Of a stretch of 64,000 nt of DNA, positions 1-13,100 are shown in pieces. The position numbers and the translations under genes are program-made. Position 1 is the stretch's first letter. The number at the start of each line of letters is the position of its first letter. The notes beneath the pieces were generated by a model. That model did not search any database. It saw nothing but the letters and a program-made list of their open reading frames with translations, and was not told where the DNA came from. Origin of the DNA: Haberlea rhodopensis. Taxonomy: Eukaryota; Streptophyta; Magnoliopsida; Lamiales; Gesneriaceae. Location of the stretch: NCBI GenBank assembly GCA_907163345.1, contig CAJQUN010000024.1:7130001-7194000 (forward strand), read 5' to 3'.

Positions 1-2
1 TA

Positions 3-3000
3 GCAGCAATTGAAAATATCTTTTCCTTGAGGAAATCCACCTTGAATCTTGATTTACATCCAGGCCCCTCCAATAGAAACTGTGAGACTGATGCCGATCT
101 GCCTCTACCTTACCATGGTTCTGATGTCATTTTGGATCAAAGATTCAGCAGGCCTTTCAACTCAGATAGTCGTCATCTATTTCACCGTCTTGGTTCTACT
201 GGCAACGATAGGAACATGATTCCTCACCTCAACATTCCGAGGAATACCCTTCCTTCTCACGAGGAAGAGCCTGAGGATGATAGATCATCTGAACGGAGTG
301 TATCTGCATCTGTTGATGAATCTGCTTCATCGGGTTTCCATAATGACTCATTCAACTCGATGCAGGTAAAAATCTTAATTTCCGTAAAGACGAAGGAATA
401 TATGCTCGAGGCATGAGTGTTTATTTTTCCGAGAACATCTATGATTTTCTGCATATATTTTCTATTATGGAAGAACTATATCTCCAGATATCGTCTTTTT
501 TGAGATAATTAGTAAATAGCCTGCCTACTCGGCCCATGCTTTAACATTAAGCACTTAAGTTATTAACTGTACGACAGCTCGTGATTTGCTGCTGTTAGAT
601 TTCTAACCTTTTCGCATGCTTCTCATTCAAAATTGTAACTAAAAAGCGTCACAATGCAGGGATTTTCCGGCCAAACTTCATCCTCTTGTCAAGAACAATA
701 TAATCATAAATCTATGGGGGAAAAAGTTGTTGATGCTAACTCACATGTACATAATCATTCTGTTAGCATGTCATCTGTTGGTATAGATGCACCCGGTTTA
801 GATCATATGAGGCAGGTCTCACAACCTGACCCTCTTACAGGGGGTGTTTCAACCTTATCACTTGATGATGAAAGCGGCATATTAGTTCGTCCTCCTTTAG
901 ATGGACGAGACTTCAATGCTGGCAAAGTTGATTTAAAGGACGACTCCCCAGCAGCTGGAGTTGGTGATACCTTGAGTTTTGTCCGTAACAAATTTAACAA
1001 GAAAGAGCAACCTATTCCCCAAAATTATACATCGCAACCGGCAGCAGCTCTACAAGAAAGCAATATTTCTCGAGTTCCGGTCCCTTTCTCTCAGATGATT
1101 TATCCTGGAACAAGTCATCCATATGGTAGCTTGAACCAGTTTCATTATGGTTCTTCGAGTGTTTCAACGGGAGAGGTGCAACCAACACTTCAGGCATCTG
1201 GACTCACACCTCCATTCTACACCCCACCAGCTCCTACTCCCTTTATGACTCCACAGAGTACATTTTATCAGAATATGCAGCCAGCTGGCTACTTCACCCC
1301 ACAATATAGCATGGGTGGATATGCTATAAACTCTGTTTTTCTTCCATCATATCTTTCAGGATATCCCTCTCAGGGCACTTTTTCTCTGGCTTTCGATAGT
1401 GCTTCCTTTCCCAATCCTGGAGTTTCAGATGGCGGGAATGCACATGCTTATGATACTCAAAATCTACCAAAGTATTATGAACAAGTTGGAGTTACCATGC
1501 AGCCTCCTTCTGTTGGTCCTTATCATATGCAGTATTTTCAGCGGCCGTTACGAAATTCCTATGGTACATATGGTCAGTTTGATCATCAAGCACCTAGAAA
1601 TGATGCTGCAGTGAGCCAAGTGAATTCTCGTGACTTCAAAAGGGGGGCAGATCTTACCGGTTTTCCAAACGACCAGAAACCTCGACATTCATCTACTATA
1701 GGCTATAACCGCTTTAATATTGGCAGCAGATTGCAGTTTCCTTCTGCATCTATTGTTAGTCCCGTTGTTTCAATAAAACCTGTGGTAGGGACCAATTTTT
1801 CTGGAGCAAGAAATAGCACGACTCATTACTCTTTCCATGGCAACACCGGCAAAACTTATGGGCTGCAGAATCAGAGCTGGAAAGATACGAGTTCAAATTC
1901 TTTTCTTGAAGAGATGAAATTGGGTAAGGGTCAAAGATTTGAGCTGTCGGATTTAGTAGGGCATATTGGTGAATTTAGGTGAGTTATCGCTGACCTTATT
2001 TTCCCTTTATTTACGGTATCAATTACCAAGGGGCTCATGATCGTATGATACTTACTTCAGTGTTGATCAACATGGAAGTAGATTCATTCAGCAGAAGTTG
2101 GAACACTGTAGTCTTGAAGAGAGAGAATCGGTCTTCAAGGAAGTTGTTCCTCATGCTTCCAAACTAATGACGGATGTTTTTGGCAACTATGTTATACAGA
2201 AGGTACAGTCTCTAATTAATAAATGCTTCTTCATTATGTCTATCGACTGTCATGGAGCATTATTTGTCCATGTTATTTTGGTACAGATTTTTGAATATGG
2301 TAGTCCGAGGCAAAAGGAGGGCCTTGCAAATCAACTGGAAGGTCAAATTTTGCCATTAAGTTTGCAGATGTATGGGTGTCGTGTAATCCAAAAGGTGAAT
2401 ATTCTACCTTGAGTCCATGAATGCTCTTGATTACTTATTTGGAAAGCTATTTTTGTTATTTTGTTGAATTCTGTTGTAGGCATTTGAAGTAATTGATTTA
2501 GCACAAAAGGCGAGGCTTGCCAAAGAGCTTGATGGACATGTCATGAGATGTGTCCGTGATCAAAATGGAAACCATGTTATACAAAAATGTATTGAGAGTA
2601 TTCCGGCTGACAATATTCAGTTCATTATTTCTTCTTTTCGTGGTCAAGTTGCCACGCTTTCAATGCATCCTTATGGTTGCCGTGTCATTCAGGTAATTTT
2701 GCATTTTCAACTGGGTATTCTCTAGTTCTCATTTCAGTTATTTCACTTTGTTTCTATTAAGGTTCATCAAGACTTTTATTAATTTATTTTCTAATTAAAG
2801 AGGGTCCTGGAGCATTGCAATGATGAGTTGCAGATTCAATTCATAGTAAGTGAGATTTTGGATTCAGTGTGCGCTCTTGCTCAGGACCAGTATGGAAATT
2901 ATGTCACACAGGTTGATTTCTCCTCCAGTTTTTTGTTGTTTAGCATTATTCTTCATTTTCCATGGTCTCATCTTTTTTTACTTGGTTCTTTTGGGTTTTA

Positions 3001-4672
3001 TTTATAGTAGTAAAATTAGCTAAATAGAAGCACACCTAAACACTGTTTGGTTAAGTTTGTTTTATTAATTTTTCAAGCTCCTAGAGGATTCAGAGGTGGT
3101 GTTTTGGAACATATGAGATTCTATATGGTTGTTTTTTTGGAACATATGAGCTTCCATAACTTATTATTTATTAAGTAAGCTTTGATTTTATACTGACAGC
3201 GATAAAATCCGAGAGCTTAAAAATGTTTTTAACGGCAATCTTGTTATCAAGAAAGTGCCTACTTCTACAAATACGTTGGACTTCTTTTATTATGATTATT
3301 AATTTTTATCTTCCTTTAGAAGCTTATAATTTGTTATTTTAAAAGGTTTAACTAACAATATAATGCATCTTGTAAGCCCTCGGACATCTCATGAAATGTT
3401 AATTCATCTATTTACTGGGATACTGATCTTTGTTTTTTACAATTGACAGCATGTTCTCGCAAGGGGGATCCCTCGTGAACGGAGTGAGATAATTGAAAAA
3501 TTATCTGGATCTGTTGTACAGCTGAGCCAGCATAAATTTGCGTCAAATGTCGTTGAAAAATGTTTGGAGTATGGTGATTCTGTTTCAAGGGACTTGCTAA
3601 TAAAGGAGATTATCGGTCATGGTGATAAGAATGATAATATATTGGTATGCCTATCTAAAGCTCAAAATGTAGCTGTTTCTATATTATAAATGAAAGAATT
3701 TCTGGTATTTCACATCAGCTGATTCAACATTCCTGATTGGTATTTTTGCGAGTTTTGGACTTTAACCATTTTATATGTTCTTGCTATCATTTTTCTTCTT
3801 ACTGAAAAGAAAAAGAATGCCAAATTTACTCACATATTGTGCTTGAGTGATTTAATTTGAATAAACGTTCTCTAAGAATATTGTGTGCCTTGTTGGCATT
3901 CAAATGTTCTTATACCTATATATCTTTGGGATGTCCATAGATAAAGTAACTTTATAAATGAAAGTAGCTTTATCGAGTGGGTATGCAATGCCCATTAAGA
4001 CCTTTTAAGCACAAATTTTCAATGCAAAAATGCAAAGCTTAATTAGTTCCATTGTTCAACTCCCTCTCTAGGATTCTGCTGTTTTCCTAATTCTACACAG
4101 TTGATAGCATGTGTTTAATTTTCTGAAATGCTTTTGCTTCTGTAGCTAATGATGAAGGACCAATATGCTAATTATGTCATCCAAAAGATTCTACAAAAAT
4201 GCACCAATGATCAGAGGGAACTATTGCTTGGTGTAATAAGAAGTCATCTTACTGCTTTGAAAAAATATACTTATGGAAAACACACAGTCGTGCGATTGGA
4301 GCAGGTATATGGAGAAGGTAAGTGTTTTTTTTTTTTGCTTTGTCTGTACTGCATTTTCTTCCTACTTTATTCAGCTTTAGACATCTTAAACGACCCATCT
4401 CATGCCGTGCGATTTTGTTCTGATTTTCTTGTAATGAATACCATGTTATTTCAAATTTTCGAGCTTCTTGCTGGTAAAAGACCTGTTCCTCATTATTTAT
4501 TCCTATGTCTGAAGAAGATGATCCTTTAATGCTTGGCATTTAGCCTTTAAAAAGGAGGGAAACTTCAAATAATATGTTGAACTTGTGGATTTTGATCCAT
4601 GTTTTGTTTTTATTTCTCCCATTGACTAACTTTGTTCATGTTCATTCAGAAATTCAATCATCAGAATTGTAG
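3..4672 (+). CDS. Pumilio-family (PUF) RNA-binding protein, 3' part of gene
   Basis: PUF proteins bind short UGUA-type motifs in mRNA 3' UTRs and repress translation or promote decay in the cytoplasm. Exons: <3-365, 660-1978, 2061-2202, 2287-2394, 2480-2692, 2801-2911, 3450-3644, 4146-4317, 4650-4672. All introns are GT-AG and the frame stays open through every junction, giving 881 visible residues that end in EIQSSEL. The frame is open to the window edge, so the start codon lies upstream. About 550 residues of low-complexity Ser/Asn/Pro/Gln-rich sequence precede eight PUF repeats whose base-contact cores read SRFIQ, NYVIQ, CRVIQ, NHVIQ, CRVIQ, NYVTQ, SNVVE and NYVIQ. This is almost the animal Pumilio code, so a UGUANAUA-like target is inferred. 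The layout resembles the Arabidopsis APUM1-6 group, perhaps APUM5/6, but the exact orthologue is uncertain. Confidence 0.93.
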
Positions 4673-5240
4673 TACCCGCGGCAGTCATTATACCAACACT
4701 GATGCTGTCCTTGCTGTGACTTTGAACAAGTGATGCTCGAACTCATGTTATACCAGGGTCTGCTAACAATCCGCCACAGAAGCTACTGCCGTCGATTGCT
4801 ACCATATGTGAAGTAATACCAAATAGAGAATGTACAAAGATAAAAGTTTTTCTGCACGATTTGTGTTTATCGGACTGTTAGATTCTGCAGGATGTAGATC
4901 ACATTTCTTGTAATGTACTTCTTGTTGCTTTAATATATTTGGAATTGCGGCTATTTTCTTTAACTTGTTTTTCATTTTTTTCTCTTTCTTTCGATAAACA
5001 AATTTCTAAGTAGGTAATCCAGAAAAATACTGGCTCCGCAGAAGTGGGTTCTCCTAAATGTACCACAAACATTGAACATATCACACATTGCATAAAAAAA
5101 TACTTGAGAAAGGTCAGCACAGATCATTTGAACTTGGAATCCTAAATTCAAAACCCATAATTGAATGAGTTGAACGTTTAATCATCATTTAACACCGTCG
5201 AAAAGTCGGGCAAGAATAACACCAAATGGTTGTAGTTAAC
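4673..5240. other. Pumilio 3' UTR and short intergenic spacer
   Basis: After the Pumilio stop codon there is AT-rich sequence that should hold the 3' UTR, including poly(A)-signal-like AATA/AATAAA variants. I see no further coding exon before the P-protein fragment. Confidence 0.5.
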
Positions 5241-5253
5241 TGGTGAACTGAGC

Positions 5254-5466
5254 TTAATCAGAAAGTGAGAATCCCATGTCATCATCGTTTTCTTCCTTCT
5301 CTTCTTTCTTTTCCTCAGCCGGAGGTGCCTCAGCAGCTGGACCACCACGAGAAGCAGCAGGGACAGAGGCTCCACTGCCACCAATGAAAGCACCTCCGCC
5401 ACCAGGGCTTACATGGTTATCTTCCTCATTGGATTCAATGTTTCCACAGATCAAAACATTAATCAT
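5254..5466 (-). pseudogene. 60S acidic ribosomal protein P-type (P3-like) C-terminal fragment
   Basis: The minus strand encodes a Gly/Ala-rich hinge (GGGGAFIGGSG), an acidic EEKKEEKEE stretch and a terminal DDDMGFSLSD. This is the hallmark tail of ribosomal stalk P-proteins, and the GGxFIGG hinge is closest to plant P3. Only about 50 residues are recognisable of a protein normally near 115-120. The N-terminal dimerisation part is missing, and the sequence upstream of the hinge is unrelated and lacks a credible exon. The nearly invariant GFSLFD end has Phe changed to Ser. I read it as a truncated gene copy or retro-fragment, probably not expressed. Confidence 0.75.
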
Positions 5467-5818
5467 TCTTCTGTTTTATGAATAATAAATTTAAACAGAA
5501 ATTGCATGAAAGTTTATTCCGAAGTATTTGAATAATTAAAAACAGACCAAAACTACTGCAAAATAACTAGTAATTTCTATCTTATCATCAAACAAACTCC
5601 AAAAACATCAACAAAAAAAAAACATCAGTCCTAGAAATGGATACATAATTTTTTTTTTCTTCCACTTCTGCAGCCATTTCGATACGTCATAAAAACTTAA
5701 AAAGAACCACTTTTCAACCACCGAGCTAATCAGTTGACCACGTTAACTATCATTCAAACGTAACATGAACGAAATCATCAGACAGCGCCCTGGAATTCCT
5801 CGTATCACCTTCACTCGC

Positions 5819-7981
5819 CTACGATGAATGGAACTCATTATCTTTTTCTTTAACCTCCTCAACCATGGCCGCAACTTCCTTAAACTCAGGCCTCCCCTCC
5901 ACATCCACCTCGCAGCAACTCAAACCTATCCTCAAAAGCTTCATCATTTCCCCCTCAGAATTCCCAGTCCCCGCCATGTCTCTATCCAAAACCAGCTCTA
6001 GATTACTCTCGTCCCTCACCACCGAGTCCACCCACGTCGCCAAATCTGTATCCGTACCCGTTCCTTGTTGCAGGAAATTCGAAGGGAACCGGCCAGTGAG
6101 GACCTCCAGGACGAGGATTCCGAAACTCCAGACGTCTGTTTTCTTGGTGATTCGGCCCGTGTGCTTGTACTCTGGGGATTTGTAGGCGATCATGTGTTCT
6201 TGGGCTTGTTCTTGGTTGACGATGGGGATGAATCCGTAGTCGCTGAGGAGGGGATTGAAGTTGGTGTCAAGGAGTACGTTGGTGGATTTGAGATGCCCGT
6301 GCGGTGCTGTTAAGCATGGGAGTTCGTTGTAGAGATATGTGAGGCCTTTCGCGATTCCTTTCACTATTTTTAGACGAGTTGGCCAGTCGGGGCATGGGAT
6401 TCCACGAGATCGATTTCCTGCAATGTATGTAAGAAAAAAGTATAATTGATTAGATTGTGTAATCCATTTTGCCAACCAATTCATGAAAATTTAAAGGGGT
6501 GGTTCGTATAATTGTTTTAAATAAATATTCAGAATTTGAAGGACAATTACCCCTTGCCTCCCAGTGAAAAACCAGAATAAAGATTGAGAATACATACCAT
6601 GAAGGTGAAGATCAAGGCTGATATTCTCTGCGTAATCTGAAACCCACAGCTTCTCCTCCTTCCTATAATAGAAAGCCACAATTGGAAGCAAATTCTCATG
6701 ATTCAATCTCCCCAATCTCCTCATATGCTCATTAAACTCCTCTTTGCTCACGTTATTCATGTGTTTGAATCTCTTCACAACCACAATATTCCCTTCATTC
6801 AGGATGGTTTTGTACGTAGATCCGAACACGCCGCTGCCCAGAATCTCTGCTGATGCTTTCAGCAGCTCCGGCATGTCGAACTTCTCCCTGTCTTCTTTCA
6901 AGAAAGTTAGTTTTGCGCATTGCTCGGGTTTCTTGACTTGACCGGGGTGGTCTGGGGAAGCTGGGTTTGCGCTACCTTGGCCTTGTTCCATTCTTTTTAA
7001 ATTGGCGGAGGCGGTGGATTCGTCTGGTTGCTGCGGTGATTTCTTGCGTCGGCGGAGGATGATGACTACTGCGACTAGGGCAGCTATGGCTACCGCCACC
7101 AGCATGGCGACGATGACAATTGTTCCGATGGAGAGTTTGTTCGGGGCAGAACATGCTTTTAGAGGCGCGCCGCATAGATCTTTATTGCCTGTAACAAGAA
7201 AAACAATGAATTAAGCTAACCACTAAACATAAAACAAAATTTGCATTTCATGTTCAATAATATAGTGAATTGCCCATATCGAAGTATGGAACAAGAACTC
7301 ACCATTGAAGGCCGAAGCATCAATATGACTAAGACTATTAGGGATCTCTCCCTCCAACTTATTGTTGGACACATTGAAAAATTTCAACCTGTCTTGTGGA
7401 AAAGAAGGTATTACCCCTACAAATTCATTATTTTCCAGCATCAACTCCTTGAGTCTAGGCAATGCAGTCAAAGATTCAGGGATCGATCCTGAAAGTTTAT
7501 TGTTAGCCAGATAAATCTTCTTCAATGAGGACATCCCAGTGAAAGCGTTCTGCGGAATCTCCCCGGAGAATTGGTTATTTGACAAGTATATAGTTTTAAT
7601 AGAACTAATTTTATGCAGATTCGGCAAAGAGCCAACAAAACTGTTGTTCATGAAGCTTATAGTTCTCAAGTTTGGCATTTGTGCAAGGGCTTCCACATCA
7701 ATGACACCCTTTAATCCCATATTCTCGAGTTTGAGTCCCCAGACAATTCCCTGCTCGCACAGAACCCCATTCCATATCTCGTGATCCCCGTTGCATGGTA
7801 ACCTGTTCTCGTCCCAACTAGATAATGCAACAGCATTCTTAAGGGATTGCTTGAATTTGACCAAGATTTCGGCATCTGAAACAGCGGATGACGTGATAAA
7901 ACTCAAGAAGATGATACAGACCAAAAAGTTTCTACGTGAGCCCGGTGAGAGAAAGATGTGTTTAACAGACATCTTGGTCAT
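5819..7981 (-). CDS. LRR receptor-like kinase, pollen receptor kinase (PRK) type
   Basis: A membrane receptor of the pollen receptor-like kinase group, which acts at the plasma membrane in pollen-tube growth signalling. Exons on the minus strand: 7981-7303, 7188-6598, 6417-5819. The frame is continuous and gives 622 residues. Order: signal peptide (about 1-35), an N-terminal LRR cap with SSWDENRLPCNG, about five LRRs (LxxLxLxxNxFxGxIP), a juxtamembrane NKDLCGAPLKAC motif, a transmembrane helix rich in Val/Ala/Ile followed by RRRKK, then a kinase-like domain. Glycine loop EILGSGVFGST and Lys in VVVKRF are present. The catalytic loop reads HGHLKSTN instead of HRDLKxxN and the metal-binding motif is DYG, not DFG, so activity may be weak or absent, as in other PRKs. 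A second in-frame ATG lies four codons after the chosen start. Which PRK number it matches is uncertain. Confidence 0.92.
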
Positions 7982-8861
7982 GAAAATAGCACGCGCACTC
8001 TTAGGTGCGCGCCCCTATCGGAAAACTCCAAGAACCGAGAATGGCTTCTTCGAGGGGAGAAAATGGAAGAGAATGAAATGAGATCTTGCGGGCATGGGGA
8101 TGGAGAGAAGGTACGAATAATAGGGACTTGGTAAAATGAGGTCCAAATGAATTTCTTTTGACAAATGTGAAGAGGGTAAAATAAAGCTGACCATGTCCTC
8201 TCTTTCTTTGCATGTAATGGGGAAACTTCTTTTGCATGAGAAATAAGCGTAATACCTTTGATTTTGAGGTCCTTCAACGTAAAACTATTATCAAGGATAA
8301 ATAAAGAATGTTGACTTTTTTCCCCTTAAATCTGCAGCCATTACCATTAGATGGGCATTGGATAAACCATCGAATTAATGCAATAACCTGCAAACCATGT
8401 CAGTCAGGTAAACCGTACTAGGCACAAGCTCAACCGAGAAAGTGTTAGTAGAGGAAATAGAACTCGTGAGCAAAGACTTTCGTGTTCATCTATTCCACCA
8501 CAGCATGAGTGAGTGGCATAAAGAATTTTGATATTGGTAAAAGGCTAAAAGCTCATGGTTTGGCCAAGTTGTAATTTCTATTTTGATTTTTAAAAGATAT
8601 ATCTCAGAAAAAATTATAAAACAAATGAGTTTTTTAGTCATAAATACAATAACACAAGGGATCCTTTGTTCAATAAAATTTTGTAGAGATTTTTATTCAT
8701 AAATTTAACCATATATAGGGTTTTAGCTTTTTAATTTAATAAATGTTTAGAAAAACTAGAAGGGTACAATTACCAAATTATGCGATACTTGTGTGCCTAC
8801 AAATAGAAGCCCTACATCCAAGACAATTATCCACTTAAATCACACTACACAGATTCGCAGC
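7982..8861. other. Upstream region of the receptor kinase, with a SINE-like stretch
   Basis: This is the 5' flank of the minus-strand kinase gene. Short open frames here have no recognisable domain. Positions about 8385-8505 hold a degraded SINE-like sequence described separately. The rest is AT-rich. Confidence 0.4.
8385..8505 (-). repeat. Degraded tRNA-derived SINE-like copy (family B)
   Basis: Read on the minus strand, a B-box-like CACGAGTTCTATTTCC is followed by GAGCTTGTGCCTAGTACGG and then ACATGGTTTGCAGGTTA. The same blocks occur in the same order in the copies near 22540-22745 (minus) and 57680-57860 (plus). The 5' end is poorly defined. Confidence 0.5.
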
Positions 8862-9393
8862 ATCCGATGGAGTTATTGTTCGTCCACCGCCCCGAACATC
8901 ATCGCCGCCGCCTCTTAGTCAGGCTGGAACACGACTCGGGGAAGGTAGGTTTCATCGCCCAGCCCAGAATCCTTAAGGACACGTTGCTGGAATTGGATTG
9001 CGGCATCGTTGAATTCTATGTATTCATCTTTTGTGATCTGTGTCATGTGATTCATTACCCATACGTTATTGACAAATCATCCAACGTAGCTTCCCAAGTA
9101 AAGAAGTGCCTTCCAACTTCAAATTTCAAGTAAAAATCATCCCAACGTAGCTTCCCACTTAGTGTACCCATTAACGCAACAAAAAATAGGCGCCACCACG
9201 AAGCAAAACCAATTCCATGGTTGATAAGATAACCGTAGCCAAGTTTCACGTATTTCAAACCAACACCACTAAGGAAATCCGGCTGGCCACGTCGAACTCT
9301 TATGGAGAAATTTGGTGAACCCGCATATGGACCCGAGTCCCCGATGCCCCGGTTCACGATTGCATGTGAAAGGTATTCCCTTGTGCTTGGCAT
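8862..9393 (-). pseudogene. 3-ketoacyl-CoA synthase (KCS) remnant
   Basis: KCS enzymes condense malonyl-CoA with acyl-CoA in the endoplasmic reticulum for very-long-chain fatty acid and wax synthesis. At 9393-9120 (minus) the frame reads VRRGQPDFLSGVGLKYVKLGY and then GYLINHG, the typical KCS N-terminus before its first membrane segment. A second block at about 9016-8865 reads IQFQQRVLKDSGLGDETYLP, then, after an in-frame TAA, EAAAMMFGAVDEQ and another stop. These match the conserved KCS segments FQxKILERSGLGxETY and EAEAVMFGAxDEL. The membrane region and much of the catalytic start are deleted, a segment near 9080-9150 is partly duplicated, and the active-site Cys region is absent. It is clearly dead. 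Confidence 0.8.
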
Positions 9394-10109
9394 GAAGGGG
9401 AGAGACGTATTTGTGGAGAGTGGACTCGAGAAAAATAAGGAAGAAATAGGTCTGGGTTTGTAAAAGTGTGAAGATTGATCAAAATGTAACGCATGATAAA
9501 TGTGTTGGAAGGGTAATCATACAAAAGTAAAATAGGAGAATGAAATGAATAATATCCTTTTCTTTTTAAAAAAAAAAAATAAAATTAAAATTAGCCTGAT
9601 AGGAATATCTATTAAAAAGACGTTTCATTCAACTGTGCTTGAAAGAGAGAGGATATGATAGTTGGTAAGCCCCAATTCTACTGAAAGATTCAATTCAGTC
9701 AGCTTGGCTTTTTCTCTAGTTTGCCTTTTTGTCTACCTTCTTTAGTCAATGTCGCATTTCGAGTGCTTGGTTAGATCTCCTAATGTAATGAACGAGAAGA
9801 TGCGGTGAATCAATCAGTATTAGCTAAGAAAAGCATTCTAATTCTGGGGAAGGTTTAGAATCCTCTAGAGAAGAGAAAATGGCAAGTGCTATCGAATTCG
9901 AAGCTAAAGGTAACAAATAACTTAAAATTCTACCTGGAGAAATCCTTAAAACTAATACTGATAATATTCAAAATACAAAGTGAAAAATCAAAATGAATAT
10001 CAAATTCCAACATTACCCTGAATTTATTATGCAGTGAAAAGTAAATTCTCACACAAAACTCTCTTCTTTCACCGATTACAAGAAAACCATAATTCTAACA
10101 TGTAAAAGA
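9394..10109. other. Intergenic, no gene seen
   Basis: AT-rich sequence between the KCS remnant and the 3' end of the transporter gene, including a run of A at about 9570. No credible exon or repeat boundary was found. Confidence 0.4.
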
Positions 10110-13100
10110 TTATGGTGCAGTGCTTACAATGTTGTCTGTTAAACCTCTTCCCTTGGTCTCAAATTTGAAAAACAGAACACAAATTCCCGAAATAATTATT
10201 ACAATTCCAAACATGATAACCGCAGCAGTTTGATGGCATCCTCTGACCAAACCCACAGCCACAAGTGGACATATCATTCCACCAATTCTTCCCACTGAGG
10301 TTGCAAGTCCTGAGCCACTTGCCCTTACACATGTTGGATACACCTATTACCATTGTCAACCCAAAGAAACAACAATCAAGTCTCGTTTCATCTTGTTACA
10401 CTTAAGCGCGATAAATGCATGTGATATCGGGTGTTGTGTGAATGTCTTTATGAGATCATGCAATCAACTCATATGTAAAATGATGACAAATGTGTAGTTG
10501 CCAATGGTCCCGTTTGATTGATCCTACAGAAAGTGTGACAATGTATATGCTTACCATATGGTTGTAACTTAAGACGAAGAACCAAAGAGCGGGGAACTGC
10601 TTGAGAGCGATACAACATCAGTGACTCGAGCTACTTGAGCTAGAGTTATTTGAATTTAGTTAATCAATATATATCTTGTTATCTTTCAGGCCTTGATTTT
10701 TCTCTGAATCAAACTTTTAAGCCGTATAGGGTGATCATTTCTAAAAGTTTGAGATTTTTGAATCCAAATTAAGCAAAAATGGTGACTACTCGAAGATAAG
10801 AATTCGACCAGCTCACATAGTACTATAGCCTATAGCATAGAGCTAGCTAATCATAACGACTTGAGATCAAGTATGGCGTTACTTGGGCTCGACTCAATTC
10901 CCATGGACTCCAGATAAGACACAAGAATATTTCAATTTACCTCCTTTGCATAGATGGTTAAGGTGGAAAATGCAGCAAAAAGGAACATTCGAGCACCGAA
11001 TAACAAAGCCGTTGTTACGATCTGATTCTGATGGGAAGACAATGGTAGGATTAGAATGAGCCCAAAAATAGTCAAAATTTCCATCGTGAGCTTGCGACCT
11101 ATTCTATCCACAAGAACTGTCGCTATGAATAACCCCGGAAATTCTGCAAAACGGTACATAATTTGTCCCATAGTCAAAACTATGAATCGAGTCAAGTCTG
11201 ATATATTACTGGAATATTCTTGAGTCTCTTTTCGAATATTTGTTCACAATTTCAATTTTAAAAATAATAATTATAATTTCAATACAAAGAAGAGCAAGTT
11301 TACCTGCTAAACAAGCTATAAACACACTAACATAGAGGCTAGCATCCTTTGAAGCTTCCAAATTATGAGTCGTCAATGCACACTCATTGCTTCCACTGCT
11401 CAATGCAGAAGTCATTAACACAACTCCATAGTAAGTAAGTGAGAATGTGAAATGCAGAATCCACAAAAGAAGAGTGGTCCCCAATAGATCCGATGAAAGG
11501 AGTTCAAACATGGATTTAAGTAACGTCGTCTTTTTACTTGAGGATAAGAGAAGGGTTAATTCCGAGGTAGAATCCTCTTCATCTATAACCGTATCTTGAT
11601 CAGATACAAGACTGCCGGTTGGGAGGTTTTTGCCGTTGATAAGAGCGATTTTCTCCAAACTTCTGATAGTTTCGTTTGTCTTACCTTTCACGTGTAAAAA
11701 TCTTGGAGATTCGGGAATGAAATTGGATAATATGAGTACTATTAGAGATGGTGTGGCAGAGAAAGCAAGTAGCCATCTCCACCCCAATCTTGGCATGATA
11801 ATCTGGACCAAAAAATATTTATATTGATGTATAATAACGTGAAAATAAATAGGAAACGGTTTGATTTGGTAATTGGCATACCCAAGCAATTGAAGCTTCA
11901 AACACTTCACCAAGAACCCAGAAAATCAGCAGACTTAGCATCCAAGCACCTCTGTTAGAACTTGGTATGCATTCAATTAACCAAGATCCAAAAACATGTC
12001 CACCCGCAACAGCAAATCCAAGCAAGCATCGAAGCACGAGTAGTGACCCGTAATTGGGGGAAAATGAACTTAGAAATCCAGCTCCAGCTGTTACTGCAGT
12101 TATGCATCGAAGACCCATTCTGTAAAGGGCGGAATAAAGGTAATTTTGTCACACAGTAAGAAATTCACAAGAATATTGAACACTAAAAGTAATTCACCCG
12201 CATATAAATATGGCAGATTCAAATAGAAAGGTTGAAAAGTAAATGCAATCCAATTGCTTAGACAAGATTTAACTAGGCTCAAACATGTGTCCATTCAACT
12301 TCTTTGATTTGAAATTTTGCATGGAATAAAACATGAAGTACCGAGAACCTATAGCCGTTAGTATAGGCGAACCGCAAATATTTGATACATAATGTGCCTT
12401 GTATAGAGCCAAACAAGCTAGCGAGGATAATTGCTTCTCGCTCACATTGCATGCCCGATTACACCTATCCCCAATCCGAAACAATCATAAACAAAAAAAT
12501 GATCTGTATATAGATATGGTATCTATTTATATATGCAAAGATTGGCAGCTTAAGAATGTATTGCAGGAATAACTGATGTTGAATTTCATCAATTCAAGTT
12601 ATTATAGATAACAACAAAGCAGGGTATATGCAGATATTCGGAGAGGGGAGGCGAGACTGAGGAAAGTGTAAGGTGGTGCCACCAAATGCAGTTTGGGTGC
12701 CGACACCTATTTTAAAAAAAAGAATTAAATATAGAATTTCAAGAACATATATCTGAGTAGTTGCGTTCTGGCCATAGCCGGGTTCGTCCCTGGAAATAAT
12801 GGCAAGTTCATATCAAGTAGTGTTCATTGTTGAAAACTAAAAAAAAAACTATATTCTTCCAAAGTTGTTGGAATTCGAATTGAATTAAATGGTGTGTCCA
12901 TTCATATTTAGGTGCATTTTTTTATGATTGGATGCTTCCAAATTAAATGGTGTGTTCATTCATATTGGGGTGTAATTATTCCAAATGGTGTTTTTTGATA
13001 ACACCACTTGATATACTATACAAGAAACAACAATTGAATGAATTAGATATGGAATTTTAGAATTCACATCATATAGAATATCAAAATTTGAGTAATTTTG

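Noticed and set aside
5865..6313. Plus-strand frames over the receptor kinase
   Set aside because: They lie opposite the conserved kinase exon and have no family resemblance.
8867..9133. 88-codon plus-strand frame
   Set aside because: It is the antisense shadow of the KCS remnant, whose motifs are on the minus strand.
12100..12484. Extra minus-strand exons of the transporter in intron 1
   Set aside because: The frames lack membrane-transporter motifs, and exon 1 joins the exon at 12119 in phase without them.
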